Source: a virus
Strand: one strand, 5' to 3'
Length of the DNA stretch: 31,851 nt
Virus record (IMG/VR): IMGVR_UViG_3300032242_002521
Span: 1 to 31,851 of that record
Shown here: one piece after another, positions 28,661 through 31,851 of the stretch
Layout: every line of letters begins with the position of its first letter
Numbering within the stretch: the stretch's first letter is position 1
Translations under genes and position numbers: made by a program
Notes under the pieces: generated by a model
What the model was told of the DNA's origin: nothing
Database searches by the model: none
Seen by the model: the letters and a program-made list of their open reading frames with translations, nothing else

Positions 28661-29544
28661 TACATATCCGTCCTAAAAGTAATAACATCTTCATCTGGTG
28701 TGTATTGTGAAATAATCTTGACGCCATATTTTTCTTCATAAAATTTCTTCCAAGCACGAACTCTATCATATTGATGAACAATAACAAAAGGATTCTTAGT
28801 TTTGGCATCTTTGACCAAACCATCTTCAAAAAGTGGCCTTTCTTCTAACAAATAAGGACCAAATTCTTCATATTGAGATTCACGATTGGTAACATGAGCA
28901 TTAACCGCCCAAGCATCTTCCAATCGAGCAACCCAAGTATTCAGATTGTATGGATACATTCTCATTAAGAAATTATATGCCGCTTGATCCGCAACCCAAT
29001 CGGCACGATTGATTGATAATTGAAATAACATACCACATAAATCAGCAATTGCATAACCGGTGCCGGCTAACGTACCAACACAGAGAACTTCTTGTTCTTT
29101 GATGTGTTCATAAAAAGTTTCACCGAAACATTTAAAAATATTTTCTTTGTTCCATTTTTCATTTTTAATTTGAATTACTTCTGAAGATGCAACTAATACA
29201 TGGTCACCAATAATATGTTCTTCTAGCCAATCACTAGGATTTGATTGAAAGATTACATCACGAACATCGGTAGTAATAACATATCGATAATCTAGTTTTG
29301 TATCTTTGAGATAATTAAAAAGGTGTAGGAATCGTTCCATATGGAACATCATCTTACCATCGGATTTTTTGGGAATTACGGTAAAACCAGCATCACGAAT
29401 TTTTTGATTAGTTTCTTCTGATACATTAATAGTAATGAGTACTTTATCACCATTAAAATCGGTTTGATTGATTGATTCAATCCAAGGTTTTACTGCATCA
29501 TAATCATAATTACTAAATGCGCCAATTATAAGGTCTTTTGCCAT
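28660..29544 (-). CDS. Glycosyltransferase-like protein (GT-A type)
   Basis: A 294-residue protein. DLIIGAFSNYDYDAVKPWIES opens like a GT-A nucleotide-sugar transferase, and YRYVITTDVRDVIFQSNP carries a D-x-R-D-type motif in place of the canonical DxD. ADLCGMLF and WVADQAAYNFLM (a DQxxxN segment) match proteins of unclear specificity in polysaccharide clusters. It is co-translated with the GT2 gene, overlapping it by 19 bases. Acceptor unknown. Confidence 0.7.
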   Translation of the reverse strand: MAKDLIIGAFSNYDYDAVKPWIESINQTDFNGDKVLITINVSEETNQKIRDAGFTVIPKKSDGKMMFHMERFLHLFNYLKDTKLDYRYVITTDVRDVIFQSNPSDWLEEHIIGDHVLVASSEVIQIKNEKWNKENIFKCFGETFYEHIKEQEVLCVGTLAGTGYAIADLCGMLFQLSINRADWVADQAAYNFLMRMYPYNLNTWVARLEDAWAVNAHVTNRESQYEEFGPYLLEERPLFEDGLVKDAKTKNPFVIVHQYDRVRAWKKFYEEKYGVKIISQYTPDEDVITFRTDM

Positions 29545-30260
29545 GGTAATGTTCCATTATATTTTTGTTTCATCAATTCATTATGATGTAAGAAGAATTC
29601 TTTTTGAACAGACCTTTCGGTATTTCCTGTTCGATAATTAAGAGTATACTTGTAATTGGTGTCACATGTCAAGTTATTTTGGCGGAGAACATGAGATAAC
29701 ATCCTATCTACTTCTGGCACTCCCGGTTCTCTGGCTTTGCGATACCAAATAGGTGTTAATTGTAATGCAATATTTTTTGGTAAGAAATAACAACCAACAT
29801 CAACAAAATAATCTTGTTCACTTAAACAAGATGGCCATTTACCCAACGATTCACAATCATCATTGCACATATAGTTGCCATCTTTATCGGTAATCTTTCG
29901 CAATGAAAATGCCCATTGATTACCTGCTTCAATGACTTTCATAAGTGATTCTACATGATCAGAATCTAACCAGTTATCTTCATCCAAGAACATGACGTAA
30001 TCACCTTTAGCCAAATATGTCGCTGCACCATAGATGCGGTGGCCATTGTATCGGTCTGTTCCTGTTGCGTAAGGAAGATAAATTGTATCCATATCTTCAT
30101 TATAATTCTCAAAAATAATGTTATCCGCTTCTTCGTGTGGACCATCCACAACTACCAGATGTTGAATATTTTCATAAGTTTGAGATTTAACAGACTCAAG
30201 AGCTTGCTTGAGATAAGAAGCGCCTGTTGTAGGTGTAATCACGGTTACAATTGGTTTCAT
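29526..30260 (-). CDS. GT2-family glycosyltransferase
   Basis: A 244-residue family 2 transferase read from the ATG at 30260 (MKPIVTVITPTTGASYLKQA); a TTG two codons upstream is the alternative. Features: the N-terminal VITPTTG strand, SVKSQTYENIQHLVVVDG, DYVMFLDEDNWLDSDHV with the DED metal-binding motif and a late REPGVPEVDRMLSHVL. It transfers a sugar from a nucleotide-sugar donor to a glycan, lipid or protein. The substrate may be the host surface or a virion component. First gene of the four-gene glycan block. Confidence 0.85.
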   Translation of the reverse strand: MKPIVTVITPTTGASYLKQALESVKSQTYENIQHLVVVDGPHEEADNIIFENYNEDMDTIYLPYATGTDRYNGHRIYGAATYLAKGDYVMFLDEDNWLDSDHVESLMKVIEAGNQWAFSLRKITDKDGNYMCNDDCESLGKWPSCLSEQDYFVDVGCYFLPKNIALQLTPIWYRKAREPGVPEVDRMLSHVLRQNNLTCDTNYKYTLNYRTGNTERSVQKEFFLHHNELMKQKYNGTLPWQKTL

Positions 30261-30262
30261 AA

Positions 30263-30541
30263 TCAATCTCTAGTTAATTTTAAAATCTTTTCTATTTGCG
30301 ATTCAATTACAGGTTTACGATTTGGCCAATATATGTATTCTTTATCTCCGGTCGATTGTAGTTTTACCAAGAAAGGAAGAATCATATCTTCTAATTGTTT
30401 TAATCTTGCTTTGTAATCATCTGCTGTTGCAGCAGTTTTATTAATTACTGAATTATATTCCTCTTCAGAAACCGCAGAAAAACCAAAGTCATCTGAGTTT
30501 TCATATTGTTTTGCTAACTTATCAAAATCGATTAGTGCCAT
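30263..30541 (-). CDS. Small acidic conserved phage protein, unknown function
   Basis: A 92-residue helical protein (MALIDFDKLAKQYENSDDFG), with a coiled-coil-like middle (DDYKARLKQLEDMILPFLVKL) and a C-terminal helix. AAGGAAAT precedes the ATG. I recall closely similar proteins (starting MALIDFDKL) next to gp41-like helicases in T4-like aquatic phages, without a function. It could be a helicase-associated factor by position only. Confidence 0.65.
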   Translation of the reverse strand: MALIDFDKLAKQYENSDDFGFSAVSEEEYNSVINKTAATADDYKARLKQLEDMILPFLVKLQSTGDKEYIYWPNRKPVIESQIEKILKLTRD

Positions 30542-30550
30542 TTTATTTCC

Positions 30551-31657
30551 TTATCTAATAATTTGAATGTCTTTACCTGAAGTCCACACTTCAAGTTCAT
30601 TACGCAAACGACTTTCAGCTTTTAATGTTTCATATCGATTGGTTGCTTTATTTTTCCACCAAGATATAATATTACTTAGTTCATGTTTATCGTAATTTTC
30701 ACCTGGTAAAAGTTTATCGGTTTTACAATTAATGTAATCTATTGTATTTTTAAATCCATAATCAGAAACATAATATCTTTTCTTTTCTGTCAACTTTTTA
30801 GCGTTCTCAATCGTTGTATCAAAAGATTCTAGTTCAGATGTTCCTTTTAGTGCAGCTCTTGTCAAAGAAATAATCTTCATTGAAATTTTTAGTTTTCTAC
30901 TAGAGATATTATCGTCAACAATCTTACCAACTTTACCTTCTACAAATTCAACCAAATCTGAATATGGTTTGCCGTGCATCATAGGTAGAAAATCGGATTC
31001 GGTTAAACCTTTGTATCGAATAAAAGGTTTCATGCCATCATATTGTGAGGAAGATTTAGAAGAACCATACAAACTGGTGGTTTCAAATAAACATAGATTC
31101 ATACCATATTTTTTATTACAGATTTCTCTGACTGTATGACTGGTACAAATGGCAGCTAAAAGTTTACCACCCAAGTAATTGTAACCAAAAGGCTGAGATG
31201 GTACAATTACAAAACCCATCAGGCAGGCCTCATTGAATCTTTTAGACCATTCAGGTTGTTGTGTAAACACTTGTCCAAGCATTTCATTACGGGGTTTCAT
31301 ATTGATCACAGGTGAACCTAGACGAATGAATCCTACAAACTTTCCTGTGTTTCTTTCTCGAACGGCAAGTTTTAGTTGTTTGCCAACAGGTTGGATATTA
31401 ATGTGTGAAGAAGTGATTGAGAGTAGTGTTTCCCATGTATCAGGATTAATTTCCACCACTTCTAAATCCATGTCATTTGGATGCATCGAGAAATCTGAAA
31501 ATAAATCATCTTCTGGTGCAAACAATGGATTGATAGACATTTCGGATAAAGAATTCATTTTTTGATCTCGCATATATTCATCTATGCGGTCAAAATTACC
31601 AAAATAATCTTCAAATGCCTTGGCACAAACTAAAGCATCTTGTTTATTCAACATCAT
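30551..31657 (-). CDS. Large conserved phage protein, faint DruA/DUF4338 resemblance
   Basis: A 368-residue protein starting MMLNKQDALVCAKAFEDYFG. The central part GKFVGFIRLGSPVINMKPRN (about 104-123) and GFVIVPSQPFGYNYLGGKLL, followed by REICNKKYGMNLCLFETTSL, has the order of conserved elements (self-reporting GSP strand, hydrophobic strand, helix, ETT) that I associate with DUF4338, the family of DruA of the Druantia system. The match is partial and by eye. It starts in an ATGA overlap with the helicase gene. Conserved in T4-like aquatic phages as an unknown. Function unclear. Confidence 0.6.
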   Translation of the reverse strand: MMLNKQDALVCAKAFEDYFGNFDRIDEYMRDQKMNSLSEMSINPLFAPEDDLFSDFSMHPNDMDLEVVEINPDTWETLLSITSSHINIQPVGKQLKLAVRERNTGKFVGFIRLGSPVINMKPRNEMLGQVFTQQPEWSKRFNEACLMGFVIVPSQPFGYNYLGGKLLAAICTSHTVREICNKKYGMNLCLFETTSLYGSSKSSSQYDGMKPFIRYKGLTESDFLPMMHGKPYSDLVEFVEGKVGKIVDDNISSRKLKISMKIISLTRAALKGTSELESFDTTIENAKKLTEKKRYYVSDYGFKNTIDYINCKTDKLLPGENYDKHELSNIISWWKNKATNRYETLKAESRLRNELEVWTSGKDIQIIR

Positions 31658-31851
31658 ACTTTGAAACCTTCAAAAGACTTCTTCTCATGTTTAATTTTAT
31701 TCTGAGCACCTACATGTCCAGCATCAGCAATACCTTGTTGTGCTGATTGTTCAACATCATATAATTTCATTTTAGCTCTATCAACACCAACAGTAAATCG
31801 TTTGTAATATGTTGGATCGTTATATCTATTCTTCAATTGTTTTACCATAAT
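31654..31851 (-). CDS. C-terminal end of a gp41-like replicative helicase
   Basis: The frame is open to the window edge, so this is the last 65 or so codons of a gene starting outside. The sequence VKQLKNRYNDPTYYKRFTVG then VDRAKMKLYDVEQSAQ resembles the C-terminus of T4 gp41-type DnaB-like helicases, where KNRY, a GxDRAKMKLYD segment and an acidic tail are conserved. It would unwind DNA with the primase encoded at 11829-12842. Only the tail is visible, so catalytic motifs cannot be checked. Confidence 0.6.
   Translation of the reverse strand: MMVKQLKNRYNDPTYYKRFTVGVDRAKMKLYDVEQSAQQGIADAGHVGAQNKIKHEKKSFEGFKV

Noticed and set aside
1-31851. tRNA genes, CRISPR arrays, insertion sequences or attachment sites
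   Set aside because: No cloverleaf-like sequence, regular spaced repeats, transposase or integrase motifs or terminal inverted repeats were seen by eye.

Overview
This window is a stretch of a tailed, T4-like (myovirus-type) bacteriophage genome. The evidence is direct: a T4 RNase H-type 5' exonuclease, a gp61-type primase, the C-terminal end of what looks like the gp41 helicase, phage-style NrdA/NrdB, a GroES-like co-chaperonin, a GH19 endolysin, an Rz/Rz1-type spanin pair, and several small families I know mainly from marine and freshwater T4-like phages. The DNA is AT-rich. Every supported gene lies on the minus strand, so transcription runs from high to low coordinates. Genes are tightly packed, with many ATGA, TAATG and short overlaps. 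The longest stretch without a gene is about 150 bases (5041-5193), and no gap exceeds 300. No photosynthesis gene, tRNA, rRNA, CRISPR array, insertion sequence or integrase was seen. The host cannot be named; signal peptides, lipoboxes and spanins indicate a Gram-negative bacterium.

Layout in transcription order. (a) 31851-27177: end of a gp41-like helicase, a large conserved protein with a faint DruA/DUF4338-like resemblance, a small acidic protein, then a four-gene glycan block: GT2 glycosyltransferase, second glycosyltransferase, SAM methyltransferase and an HtrL/YibB-like protein. (b) 27161-17167: after a hairpin and a T4-type late promoter motif, a late cluster likely concerned with the head. 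It holds a ligase-like protein, a possible PD-(D/E)XK-like pair, an adenylyltransferase/P-loop fusion, two modular Lys-rich proteins, an Ig-like surface protein and several small proteins. Six of these proteins begin with a decapeptide closely resembling the T4 capsid-targeting sequence. (c) 17165-12870: a lysis and envelope cassette with spanins, a secreted DRGH-type nuclease, lipoproteins, endolysin, holin-like membrane proteins and a coiled-coil membrane protein. (d) 12842-7072: primase, nrdA, nrdB, a SET-domain protein, a zinc ribbon and a GIY-YIG nuclease. (e) 7034-5194: RNase H, a DUF6433-like protein, a nucleotidyltransferase-fold protein lacking its catalytic histidines, and a small protein followed by a terminator. 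(f) 5096-1: two units, each from a consensus sigma70-like promoter, with small unknown genes, a HExxH plus VWA protein, a short epimerase and the GroES-like gene.

The most interesting region is 17167-27068. Proteins with enzyme motifs (ligase-type KxDG, NMNAT-type GxxxPxxxGH plus P-loop, possible nuclease) carry capsid-targeting-like N-termini, and four neighbouring genes encode extremely histidine-rich sequence (about 10-14% His). My reading, which is inference, is a set of enzymes packaged in the capsid and delivered with the DNA. An 88-codon ORF nested out of frame in the adenylyltransferase gene coincides with a local G+C jump and has its own ribosome binding site. Other notable items are a phage SET-domain protein in the nrd operon and a degenerate nucleotidyltransferase.
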